Source: Paraflavitalea devenefica
GTDB taxonomy: Bacteria; Bacteroidota; Bacteroidia; Chitinophagales; Chitinophagaceae
Length of the DNA stretch: 64,000 bases
Assembly: GCF_011759375.1 (NCBI RefSeq)
Contig: NZ_JAARML010000002.1
Coordinates: forward strand, 1,116,001-1,180,000
Reading direction: 5' to 3'
Numbering within the stretch: the stretch's first letter is position 1; each line of letters starts with the position of its first letter. Below, piece by piece: positions 9,352 to 18,192 of the stretch. Both the position numbers and the translations under genes were made by a program. The notes under the pieces are model-generated. The model was not told the DNA's origin. It worked only from the letters and a program-made list of their open reading frames with translations, and made no database searches.

Positions 9352-10089
9352 ATGAAAAACAAAAAAGAATTCCTGGAGGCACATGCCCGCTGGGAGCAAG
9401 CGATGATGGCGCAACATGGTTGGTATATTCATTATGTGATCAGCGATGAACGATTTCCCTGCAAGGTGAACTACCATACACATGGCATTCCGGTGTCTTT
9501 CCAACATCCGGATCTGCAGATTTGTCTTAATATTTCCCCTCAACATGCCGGATCTGTTTTTCATACTATTATCGACCGAATTAAAACAGGCCTGCGGTTT
9601 GAATTAGACCGGGACTATAAGGGCGTGTTGCATAATGATTTTGCACTGCGTTTTGCAGCTGCCAGGGAAGGTGGTCGCAAACTTCAACGGGTACTCATCC
9701 CCGATCCAACAGGAAAATTGGATCAAGATCCTTACCATCTTCAGCTGACACAATTAACGGATGGCATCCCCCTAAAGGCACTATACTATGAAACGGCCGA
9801 TATTTCAACTCCTGATCATGTTTACAATTTCTTTAAGGCACTCATGGTTGATCACCAACTGAATTTTCACCCTGATGACCGCTTTGAGGATTATATCGAC
9901 CTGAAAAACAAGCAGAAAACCTTTACTACTGCGGAATCTGCCACGCTCAACCAGGTGATGGATCATTGTTTTGCCGTCTGTGGCAAGGACACTGATATCT
10001 ACGAAATTGCCCTCAAGGTATTTAAAGATTTACAGCAACGGTCCCAGCGAATCAAAGATGAGGGTAGATCCAGGCGCCCTAAATTGTAA
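9352..10089 (+). CDS. DUF4262-like protein
   Basis: 245 residues from the ATG at 9352 (an upstream in-frame TTG at 9322 is less likely). The N-terminal third has the pattern HGWYIHYV, then a short sequence with THG, then HPDLQICLN, and a helix HAGSVFHTIIDRI, ending in a Gly-turn; this resembles DUF4262. The C-terminal half is charged and helical with a basic tail (RRPKL). No signal peptide. Its stop is 2 bases from the stop of the convergent nuclease gene ending at 10092, so there is no room for a separate terminator. Function unknown. Confidence 0.6.
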   Translation: MKNKKEFLEAHARWEQAMMAQHGWYIHYVISDERFPCKVNYHTHGIPVSFQHPDLQICLNISPQHAGSVFHTIIDRIKTGLRFELDRDYKGVLHNDFALRFAAAREGGRKLQRVLIPDPTGKLDQDPYHLQLTQLTDGIPLKALYYETADISTPDHVYNFFKALMVDHQLNFHPDDRFEDYIDLKNKQKTFTTAESATLNQVMDHCFAVCGKDTDIYEIALKVFKDLQQRSQRIKDEGRSRRPKL

Positions 10090-10091
10090 GC

Positions 10092-11819
10092 CTATAAAGG
10101 TAAGGCACCTTTCACGATGGGATCGCCTATGATGTATTGGGTAACCTTTTTAAAAATAAGTCCTGCTCTTGCCGTAATAAACTGTACAAAGGCTTCCTCA
10201 TCCCAAATGGTAACATCTGCTGGTATCAGATGCTTGTGTACAAAAGCATTTTTGTCGGTGACATGGTTGTCTATCCACTCCCGAAAAGGCTTGGCGTTTT
10301 TTTCTCCTCGGTTGGTTCCATAATCCAGTAACTGGAAATTAGCCATGCTATTGATTTGATGCCATTCGTATTTTCCTTCCAGTAGTGATTTGGGCATGAT
10401 GTGGTCAATATCCTGAATCCTGATCACCTGTTTGCGATCATAGATTAGATAAAATAAAAACTGGCTTTCAAAACTATCCAACTTTGTTACATCTAACTCT
10501 TCGGTAAAGGTGACACCATGTTCGTAATACACATCGAAAAGTTCTTCGATCGGAAACAACCCTCCCTTGGTATGCTGGATAACACCTAATATCTTTTTAA
10601 TGCCTGTGCGATAAGGAATCCATCCAGCTCCCTTGCTGCGAAATACCCCATTCAACAGCGAGTAATACATCCACTTTTTCATCAACGGATAATTCGGATG
10701 GTTGGCATCCGCATTATCAAAAAATCCTTCCACCTTGTCATCGGCAATAGGCAAATGAAAAACATGGTACGCAATAAAAAACAAAGGAATAAATGAGCGG
10801 TTCCCTTCCTTATAATAATTGTAAAGATCTGCCTCCTGTAAAAATGATCGGAGTGCCGATAGCGTGGCAGTGATTCTTTCCCGCTTATCAATAGCGAACT
10901 TGGCATCGGCGGCTTCAATGTCGGCCAATTCCTTGATATGGTTGTCCCTGAGCAGGAAGATGAACTTAATCAAATTGTCCTGCGTGAGGCCGATGTCTTT
11001 AAAGTCTGCCAGCGTTTTTTCCAAGAAACCCTCCATTTCCCAGTTGTATCCCTTCATGATAGAGGCCACCAGATCAAACGGCGACAAGACGGTGCCACCC
11101 ATATTGAGCCGGCGGAACAGCTCCACAATTTTTTGCCTGTTCATTGTTTCATCGTAGCTGGTGTTGACAGATACTTTTGAAACGCCCACCGCTTCAGCGC
11201 CCAGGATATTTTTATAAAAGGCCTTGACGTTTTTGGTGATGTGTTCCTTTAGCGTGTCATCGGTGACTCCTTGCTTTTTGATAATTTCTGAGGCCACCTG
11301 ATCCTCATCGTTGGTGTCCCGTAGGCGCTTAAGCAAACTTGCTGCCAGATACCAGTTGTGATCTGCAATGGTTCTGTCCCCATTGTCTTTGGAATGTTTG
11401 GGTAGCTTGTTGCTGTCCTGTTCAAAGGTGAACTCAAACTCCTGCCGGTAGTCACTAAAGAGATCAAAATACAGGACCTTCCCGTTGTAGCTGCCTTTAA
11501 GTCCAATATAAAATGTTTGCAGCCGTTGCTGGCCATCGATTACAAAATACTGGGACTGGCTGAGGGTGTTTACTTCCCGCGATGCAATGACCTCCCCACC
11601 TTTGGAAAATGGACGGTAGTTAAAAAGGGGGGATTCCCCTTTTTCTTCCTCGATGACAATGATTCCCCCAAACGAATCGCCTTTCAGCAGGGTGTCGAAC
11701 AGTTCAATCATTTTCTCTTCGTTCCATACCAGCCGCCGCTGGATGACCGGTAGTACAAATTTTTCCTCTTCAATATCAGCGATGATTTCTGAAACGCGGT
11801 AAGGTTTCCAAATGGCCAT
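10092..11819 (-). CDS. GmrSD-like nuclease, DUF262 plus DUF1524 HNH
   Basis: 575 residues. The N-terminal DUF262 part has VLPVIQRRLVW (about 22-32) and the signature DGQQR (95-99), a ParB-like nucleotide-binding site. A long helical middle region follows. The C-terminal DUF1524 region has DIDHIMPKSLL (470-480), then N490 and YGTNRGEKN (501-509), the DHxxP...N pattern of His-Me/HNH nucleases. This is the architecture of single-chain GmrSD/BrxU-type modification-dependent (type IV) restriction enzymes, which use NTP and cut modified phage DNA. It stands alone here. Shorter than most GmrSD fusions but both active sites are present, so it should be functional. Confidence 0.85.
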   Translation of the reverse strand: MAIWKPYRVSEIIADIEEEKFVLPVIQRRLVWNEEKMIELFDTLLKGDSFGGIIVIEEEKGESPLFNYRPFSKGGEVIASREVNTLSQSQYFVIDGQQRLQTFYIGLKGSYNGKVLYFDLFSDYRQEFEFTFEQDSNKLPKHSKDNGDRTIADHNWYLAASLLKRLRDTNDEDQVASEIIKKQGVTDDTLKEHITKNVKAFYKNILGAEAVGVSKVSVNTSYDETMNRQKIVELFRRLNMGGTVLSPFDLVASIMKGYNWEMEGFLEKTLADFKDIGLTQDNLIKFIFLLRDNHIKELADIEAADAKFAIDKRERITATLSALRSFLQEADLYNYYKEGNRSFIPLFFIAYHVFHLPIADDKVEGFFDNADANHPNYPLMKKWMYYSLLNGVFRSKGAGWIPYRTGIKKILGVIQHTKGGLFPIEELFDVYYEHGVTFTEELDVTKLDSFESQFLFYLIYDRKQVIRIQDIDHIMPKSLLEGKYEWHQINSMANFQLLDYGTNRGEKNAKPFREWIDNHVTDKNAFVHKHLIPADVTIWDEEAFVQFITARAGLIFKKVTQYIIGDPIVKGALPL

Positions 11820-12105
11820 TTGTTTTAATTATTGAATGTTTGTAATAAAAAAGGTATAGTCAACCACACGTTTCAACCATTTAAAAATACGACTCCTGCT
11901 CTGAAGTTATGCCATGCATTTAACAGGCCTCCAAAACGGGCTGTTGGATATTGGCCTAGTCGGCTGACGGCGAATGCCTGGTGGCAAAGGACAGTGAAAC
12001 GTTATCACCAAGTCAATTTTTGTTGGACCGTGATCGAGTGTTCTTTGGTTAATTCGTTATACTTGCACTTTAACTCAGTATTTATCACTGAAAGCCTGTT
12101 CTACC

Positions 12106-12669
12106 ATGAAAAATGTATATCCCCCGGAAAATACAGCTGGTAAACGCGATGAGGATGATGAGCTCTTGAATGACGCATTCACCCATTACCGGGCACTTAA
12201 CTATTTTGGATTACTTTTTACGCGGGACATTACCGCCACCACGGATTTGGTAAAAGACACCTATACCGATTGGTGGAAGAATCACCACCAGCACCAGGCT
12301 CCCGTAGCCATTCGGGAATTTCTCTTCACCCACATGATCGACCTTAGCTTTGATTGGATGATCCGTACCCGGACGCCAATCCGGTTACCTGTAAACCCAG
12401 CAGAAAAACCTCCTGCCATCCGTGACATAGGTATAAGCGATGCCCACCTAAAAGCGGTCTATGTATTTACAGGCATTCAGCTTTATCTATTAAACCTACC
12501 ACCGGTAGACAATCAAGTACTTACCCTATTTTTGCTGGATGATAAAACAACAACAGATATTGCTGAACACCTTGTTCTGCCGCTTTCTGCAGTCACGGAC
12601 TTGATTACCACGGAAATACCTCCGCTCAAGCAATACATCATAACCGGTGCTAAAGCAATCGGATCCTGA
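12106..12669 (+). CDS. Degenerate ECF sigma-70-like protein
   Basis: 187 residues. The N-terminal part (LNDAFTHYRALNYFGLLFTRDITATTDLV...YTDWW) is laid out like region 2 of ECF sigma factors, and the C-terminal part (LPPVDNQVLTLFLLDDKTTTDIAEHLVLPLSAVTDLI) like region 4 with its helix-turn-helix. Both are divergent: the conserved region 2 arginines and the usual E-I-A-E-x-L...S-x-x-T-V signature are altered. It is followed by a strong terminator at 12711. A truncated FecR-like protein lies 2 kb downstream at 14609, but in the opposite direction. It may be a real divergent sigma factor or a decaying one. Confidence 0.6.
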   Translation: MKNVYPPENTAGKRDEDDELLNDAFTHYRALNYFGLLFTRDITATTDLVKDTYTDWWKNHHQHQAPVAIREFLFTHMIDLSFDWMIRTRTPIRLPVNPAEKPPAIRDIGISDAHLKAVYVFTGIQLYLLNLPPVDNQVLTLFLLDDKTTTDIAEHLVLPLSAVTDLITTEIPPLKQYIITGAKAIGS

Positions 12670-12710
12670 TTTTTCCCAGATAGGGATCAATTGATCCTGG
12701 CCATAATAAT

Positions 12711-12737
12711 GCCCCCGGCAACCGCCGGGGGCTTTTT
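12711..12737 (+). terminator. Intrinsic terminator
   Basis: A perfect 9-bp stem (GCCCCCGGC / GCCGGGGGC) with a four-base loop is followed by TTTTT. It lies 42 bases after the stop of the sigma-like gene and should end its transcript. Confidence 0.9.
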
Positions 12738-13204
12738 CATAGCAGGTATAATGGTCATGGCAAATTCGATGGCCGCAGATGCTTTGCTACCTTTTATACG
12801 GATCGTTTAGAAAATGTCACAAACGATTTGTGATCCCCGGAAATCCTCATTTAATTGGTGAACGTATGGGACGATGGGATTTTATCAACAGGCATGGAGC
12901 AAAAGGGCTGGCATGGCCAGCTCCATCTTCCCGCATAAAATGTTGTTTCAATTACCCTCCACATAATATTTCTGCTGTCCCTACCTCTTTAGCAGCCCAA
13001 TTCCCAATATATAATACAGCGCAACATTTGTTTCATTTAAAAGAATTGCGAATTTATTTTTGGTATGCATGTTTTCCCGCTTGTTTTAACCGCATTGTGA
13101 AAAGTACCCCTGGTAACCTCTCTTTTTTTTAATTTTAATCCAGGGGTATCGCGTTGTTTTTACGAATTATACTGTTTATTTGTCACGACTACACTTTTAT
13201 CCTT
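12738..13204. other. Gap without a supported gene
   Basis: About 470 bases. One open frame of 117 codons (12779-13132, plus) has an unlikely composition and no family signature, so I do not call it. The end of the gap (13085-13190) is AT-rich and probably holds the promoter of the gene at 13205. Confidence 0.5.
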
Positions 13205-13489
13205 ATGTCCAGTAATGACCCAACCTTGGATACGTTGTTGTTGCGCCTGGGAGAAGCGCTTGTGGCTGAAAGCCAGCTAAAAGCCAGCGTGATTTTAAAA
13301 ATTGGCCTTAAGGCCTTATCCGAAAACAAACTGCCGGAATGGGTAGGCGAACTCCACGAACAACTCAATGGAGGACGCGTGCGCCGCGTGACCAGAGATA
13401 CCAATGATACCATTGTTGCCCTGGTCCGTGAAATTAGTCCATTGCTTCCTCCGCGGGATGTTGGTCGTTCATTAGCCGATATGTTCTAA
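13205..13489 (+). CDS. Hypothetical small helical protein, 94 residues
   Basis: Start taken at the ATG at 13205 (MSSNDPTL); the open frame extends upstream to 13154 but that part looks like promoter sequence. The protein is predicted helical, with a Leu-rich first half and a conserved-looking LPEWVGELHEQLNGG segment. No family recognised. It stands alone, with 190 bases to the next gene on the same strand. Confidence 0.55.
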   Translation: MSSNDPTLDTLLLRLGEALVAESQLKASVILKIGLKALSENKLPEWVGELHEQLNGGRVRRVTRDTNDTIVALVREISPLLPPRDVGRSLADMF

Positions 13490-13675
13490 CCTATTCGTTT
13501 ATGCCGTTGAGTAACCTCCTCTACCATAAAAAGCGTTGCATTGGAAAGATGTCTACTCTGCAATATTTTTTTGTAGAAAAAGGTCGATCGTACACCAGTC
13601 CCATAGTTAGGTGTTGATCAACAATCGTTTCATTCCATTGTTTAGCTGGCCATCCAGCAATGTCTACCAAAACCT

Positions 13676-14464
13676 ATGCATATGCGGCCATTGGCTTATT
13701 TCAAATCTCCTATTTTTATCCTCCTGATCGTACCGCTTTTATGCCTTGGTGGCTACCTTTGCCAGAAGACCCAGCAAGCGCGGAAGAATAAAGCGCCCCA
13801 AAACATTATCGAACAGGTGGTATTTCGCTGTGACGGGAGAGGAATGATCATTGGCAATCTGGTCTCTGAAAATGCAGGCTGTTACGCGCGTGGCCGACCA
13901 GGTCATCGTGTGTTACATTTTGTGCTGCAGGCCGATACGCCGGAAGTCATGGTGCAGCTATGGCGCACGGAGCAATTCCTCTATGAAGCCGGCATGCGGG
14001 TAGCCATGGGGGACAGCATTGTACATTATGATAGTGTGGGCGTGACCCTTAAATGCGGCAAGGACACTATCTTCAGTCGGGTAAGAGCGGTGCTCCCACT
14101 TAACTCCAGGGAATATTTAGCGCTTTGGGCCAAGGACCCCAGTTATTGGTATCAAAGCCTCGCTGACGCAAGCCAGCTGTTTGATTTTATTACCGTATCC
14201 CTTGATCAGACAGGCTTTCGTGCCCATGCTGTTCTTGATACGGTCCTGCATAACCTGAAAAAAGGGGGGCTACCTGACCGCGTATACAATGCCAGAGGGT
14301 TTCTCTTTTTCCTGTATTGCTGCCTGATTAATTTAGGGATTGACGCCGAAAATTTTGATCAGCCCATTGGCTATTTTAGATTCTCCCATCCCAATGGTGC
14401 CATCCTGTGGGATAGTACGGTGTATTTTCAGCTACCAGCGGAAAAAAAGAAAAGGAATCTCTGA
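13676..14464 (+). CDS. Membrane-anchored hypothetical protein
   Basis: 262 residues with one N-terminal hydrophobic helix (about 12-29, SPIFILLIVPLLCLGGYLC) that could be a signal anchor; the Cys at the end is not in a clean lipobox. The remainder is probably periplasmic, with a Cys-Asp-Gly segment after the anchor and a basic C-terminus (EKKKRNL). No domain recognised. The convergent FecR-N-like gene at 14609 begins 145 bases beyond. Confidence 0.6.
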   Translation: MHMRPLAYFKSPIFILLIVPLLCLGGYLCQKTQQARKNKAPQNIIEQVVFRCDGRGMIIGNLVSENAGCYARGRPGHRVLHFVLQADTPEVMVQLWRTEQFLYEAGMRVAMGDSIVHYDSVGVTLKCGKDTIFSRVRAVLPLNSREYLALWAKDPSYWYQSLADASQLFDFITVSLDQTGFRAHAVLDTVLHNLKKGGLPDRVYNARGFLFFLYCCLINLGIDAENFDQPIGYFRFSHPNGAILWDSTVYFQLPAEKKKRNL

Positions 14465-14608
14465 TAAGCAACCCCATCACCGAAGGCGGGTGAACTGTAC
14501 AACAGTTTGGTATATTATAATAACCACCGATGGGGAAAATTTCACCTTGCCAAACCACCAACCATTTTCGGTAATACTGACTTATCATACTATGCTTTGT
14601 GCTGGCGG

Positions 14609-14950
14609 TTATTGCCATATCCATGCCCTGCTTACACCCAGTCCGAGCAATAGCATTGCAACCAGGCATATTATCAGTATCCTTCGCCATCTCGCCCGCC
14701 TTTTTTGAGATGCCCGTACATCCATTTCTATGCTGGCAAAAATTTCTTTATTGAACTGATCCATCTTGATCTTATCGGCCAAACGGATGAATTTAATTAA
14801 GGGCCTTAAATCCAGAATTTGCTCGAATAGTTCTCTATGTTGCGCATTGCGGCTGACGATACCGTCCAACTCCTCGGATTCTGTTGCGGAGATCTCTCCA
14901 TCGATGAATTTTAATGTGAGGATAGCCAGTCTGCTAAATTTTATATCCAT
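14609..14950 (-). CDS. Short FecR-N-terminus-like membrane protein
   Basis: 113 residues. The first 60 residues (LAILTLKFIDGEISATESEELDGIVSRNAQHRELFEQI) match the cytoplasmic sigma-binding N-domain of Bacteroidota FecR anti-sigma proteins. A basic stretch (SQKRRARWRR) leads into a single membrane helix (about 91-109), and the protein stops 4 residues later. The periplasmic FecR and DUF4974 domains are absent. It might work as a minimal anti-sigma factor without an outer signal input, or be a truncated FecR. No intact sigma gene is adjacent; the degenerate one is at 12106. Confidence 0.6.
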   Translation of the reverse strand: MDIKFSRLAILTLKFIDGEISATESEELDGIVSRNAQHRELFEQILDLRPLIKFIRLADKIKMDQFNKEIFASIEMDVRASQKRRARWRRILIICLVAMLLLGLGVSRAWIWQ

Positions 14951-15236
14951 AATAAGATGATTACAATCGCCTGTACTATATAATAACCTCGTTTTTTTCT
15001 ATTTTAACCATTAGTAGCGTAAAAATATTTTGGCTGCTGCAAAAACAGGGATCAAAGAATGGCTTACGCGGTCTGGCATAGCGGTTGAACTGCCGTTTAA
15101 CCATTCGGGATTACAAAATGTTACGTATTTTTTTTCTGACTATTTCTTTAATGCCATATTGTAGGCTTTCTATCTGGCCCATATTTCTACACAAAATGCG
15201 CCATAACCATACAGTCAACCTGTAATCAGCTTGTTA

Positions 15237-18170
15237 TCATCGAAATGGTTTAATTCCTACCTTTTCCATTTGTTCCACTGCGATGGTATAAACGCCGAAT
15301 TCTTCGATCACCTTCCCGTGCAGCCTGTAGAAACCTTCCCCTTGCAGGGGGTAGCGGGCTGCCGCAGCAGGGAAATGCACTGTATCCAGCCACTGCCCCT
15401 CCTTGTCTAAAAAACAGCCAAAAAACATGCGTTGCTTCACTCCTTTTTTTGTGACGGTATCTTTAGAAGTGACCAGGTAGCCAATGGTCACTACCTGCTG
15501 GCCTACGCAAGATGGCAGCTCTGCCGCGCCTGGGTAAACCGAGACATCATCATCGAGCAGGTCATAGATATTGCCTAATGGAAATCCCAACAGTTCAATT
15601 TCTGTATAATAGTCTTCCAGGGGATAATGCGGCAACTGGGGCAGCTCAAATTCTTCTGTCGGTTCTTCAAAGAGTTTACCACCCTGACCAACCCGTAACT
15701 GGGTGTTGGCGCCCATAAAATTGGCTTCCCACAGCAAATACTTCTTAGCCTTGCCGGTAAACCGGAATGCGCCTGTTTTGATCAGCACCGAAATTTGTTC
15801 GATAGATGGATCGATCCGCTCCATAAAATCCTGGAGGCCCCGGAAGGGACCAGCAGCATAACGCTCCTGCAGGATCTTTTCTATCAGCTTCCCTTCCAAT
15901 TTATGGATAAATTCCAATCCCATATAGACAATGCCATTAGCGATAGAAGTCTGCACCAGGCTGCGGTTCACACAGGGCGGCTCAACCTGTATACCGGTTC
16001 GTTTGAGTTCATGAAAGTAGATCTGGCGATTGTAGAAACCTCCCCAGTTATTAATCACAGCGATCATAAATTCTACCGGGTAGTAGGTCTTTAAAAAGAG
16101 GCTCTGGTAACTTTCCACGGCATACGATGCGGAATGTGCTTTGGAGAAGGAATACCCGGCAAAGGATTTGATCTGCCGCCACACTTCCTTAGTAATGTCT
16201 GCTGGACGTCCCATCTGGGCGCAATTTTCAAAAAAGCGGCGTTCCAGGGCGTCCATTTCTTTGGTGCCCTGATACTTTCCACTCATGGCGCGGCGCAAGA
16301 CGTCTGCTTCTGCCAGCGTAAGCCCGCCATAAAAGTGTCCAATGCGGATTACATCTTCCTGGTAGATCATGACGCCGTACGTTTCACGCAGTTGCTCCTC
16401 CATTACAGGGTGCAGGTATTTAAAGTCATGGGGATTTCGGAAGCGGTGAATATATTGCTGCATCATGCCGCTTTCTCCCACTCCCGGCCGGATGATGGAA
16501 GATGCAGCCACCAGCGTCAGGTAATCACTGCATTGTAGTTTTTTTAGCACCTGGCGCATCGAAGGGGATTCGATATAAAAGCAGCCGATGGTATCTGCGC
16601 TTTTGATCTGGGCGGCAATACGCGGATCGTTTTTAAGCGCGGCCATGTTATGAATATCCACATCTTTGCCATGCCGCAACCGTATCAGCTCGATGGCTTC
16701 TTTGATGTGTCCCAATCCTCGCTGGCTCAGAACATCGAGCTTATGCAATCCGATCCGTTCCGCCACAAACATATCAATGTGCGCAGTGGGGAAACCTTTG
16801 GGCGGCATGGTCACCGATGTATAATAATAAATAGGCTTTTCACTAATTAGGATACCACCCGGATGGATGCTGTGATTTTTTGGAAACCCCTGGATCAACC
16901 TGCCAAAGTGCAAAATCAGAGCATGAATGCGATCACCCGCCTGGAACCTGCCTTCAGCGAGCATATCAATCTCAGCCTTGGGCAAACCAAAAACCTTACC
17001 TAACTCCCGCACCGCCGCCCTGAACTTAAAGGTGGTATGCATCCCTAGCAGCACAACATGATCTTTGCCATATCGCTTAAAGACGTAATCAATCACTTCA
17101 TCACGGTCACGATGAGAGAAGTCCATATCAAAGTCCGGCGGTGAGGTTCGGGAGCTGTTAAGGAACCGTTCAAAGTATAAATCCAATTCTATGGGATCAA
17201 CATCTGTTATTTTCATGCAAAAAGAAACAATGGAATTAGCGCCACTTCCTCTGCCTACGTAATAGAACCCCCTGGAACTGGCATATCGGACAAGATCATG
17301 GGCCATGAGAAAATAAGAGTTAAACCCCAGATCATTGATCACCTTCAGTTCGCCGCTGACCCTGCCGGCGGCTTCCTTGTTGCCAGGACCATACCGGTAT
17401 AGCAGCCCGTCCTTAGCCAGTTTTTCCAACAGCACCCGGTCATCTTCCTTACTGGCACTGAAGGCTACTTTATTCTTGTCCACACCAAAATCCATTTCAA
17501 TTTGACAGCTATCCAGCAATAGCAACGTATTGGTGAGCAGTTGCGGAAAGGCACTGAATTGCGCCATGAGTTTAGATTGCGGTACAAAGGTTTCATCTGT
17601 GCCTGCGAGCGCAGAATCCGGTATACGCGTTCCAGTAACATTAAGATCAATGGCCCGCAGCAATTTGTGGACATTATGATAAGATTTGTCTGCAAAGGTG
17701 ACAGGCTGCAGCACAACATACTTATGCCCATAGGTTGCTAATGGTTTTCCGAACAGGCGGTTCTTTTCTTTTTCCTTCACGCCGATCCGTTCCATCTCTC
17801 CCAATGTTTCCGGCTCCGACCCTTCCAGGGGATAAATCACATATACATCAATGAGCCCTGTAGGCCGGGCCGGAAAAGGTTTTTCAACTTTGAGGTGATC
17901 ACTTAAAAAGCGATTGAGTTGCGCAAAGCCTTCATTACTTTTAGCTAACAGTATATAGAGAAAAGTACCCTCATTACGGACTTCAGCACCCAGTACGGGC
18001 TTAATACCCACTTCTGCACAAATCCGCACATAATCCCAGGCATCGGCCGTGTTATTGATATTAGTCAGTGCAGCTGTGCTGGCACCCGCCTCTACCGCAG
18101 CTTGTACAAGGCTCTCGGTAGAAAAGGTACCGTATAAGTATGAAAAATATGACTTACAATTCAAATACAT
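15237..18170 (-). CDS. dnaE2: DNA polymerase III alpha subunit, DnaE2/ImuC-like
   Basis: 977 residues from the ATG at 18170, 22 bases after the dinB stop; the open frame extends upstream into dinB but the PHP domain begins exactly here (MYLNCKSYFSYLYGTFS). The polymerase core has SRTSPPDFDMDFSHRDRDEVIDYVF with the catalytic aspartates, then PFLRRAMSGK-like and SFAGYSFSKAHSASYA motifs, and a C-terminal OB-fold. The first PHP motif, normally with H-x-H, reads NCKSY, so the metal-dependent proofreading site is lost. The tau-binding C-terminus of replicative DnaE is also absent. In an operon with a Y-family polymerase this is the layout of an inducible error-prone mutasome. Confidence 0.9.
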   Translation of the reverse strand: MYLNCKSYFSYLYGTFSTESLVQAAVEAGASTAALTNINNTADAWDYVRICAEVGIKPVLGAEVRNEGTFLYILLAKSNEGFAQLNRFLSDHLKVEKPFPARPTGLIDVYVIYPLEGSEPETLGEMERIGVKEKEKNRLFGKPLATYGHKYVVLQPVTFADKSYHNVHKLLRAIDLNVTGTRIPDSALAGTDETFVPQSKLMAQFSAFPQLLTNTLLLLDSCQIEMDFGVDKNKVAFSASKEDDRVLLEKLAKDGLLYRYGPGNKEAAGRVSGELKVINDLGFNSYFLMAHDLVRYASSRGFYYVGRGSGANSIVSFCMKITDVDPIELDLYFERFLNSSRTSPPDFDMDFSHRDRDEVIDYVFKRYGKDHVVLLGMHTTFKFRAAVRELGKVFGLPKAEIDMLAEGRFQAGDRIHALILHFGRLIQGFPKNHSIHPGGILISEKPIYYYTSVTMPPKGFPTAHIDMFVAERIGLHKLDVLSQRGLGHIKEAIELIRLRHGKDVDIHNMAALKNDPRIAAQIKSADTIGCFYIESPSMRQVLKKLQCSDYLTLVAASSIIRPGVGESGMMQQYIHRFRNPHDFKYLHPVMEEQLRETYGVMIYQEDVIRIGHFYGGLTLAEADVLRRAMSGKYQGTKEMDALERRFFENCAQMGRPADITKEVWRQIKSFAGYSFSKAHSASYAVESYQSLFLKTYYPVEFMIAVINNWGGFYNRQIYFHELKRTGIQVEPPCVNRSLVQTSIANGIVYMGLEFIHKLEGKLIEKILQERYAAGPFRGLQDFMERIDPSIEQISVLIKTGAFRFTGKAKKYLLWEANFMGANTQLRVGQGGKLFEEPTEEFELPQLPHYPLEDYYTEIELLGFPLGNIYDLLDDDVSVYPGAAELPSCVGQQVVTIGYLVTSKDTVTKKGVKQRMFFGCFLDKEGQWLDTVHFPAAAARYPLQGEGFYRLHGKVIEEFGVYTIAVEQMEKVGIKPFR

Positions 18171-18192
18171 GTGGGTGCAAAAAGAAGGTTGA

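Noticed and set aside
12779..13132. 117-codon plus-strand ORF
   Set aside because: Composition is not protein-like, it begins shortly after a terminator, and it lacks any domain.
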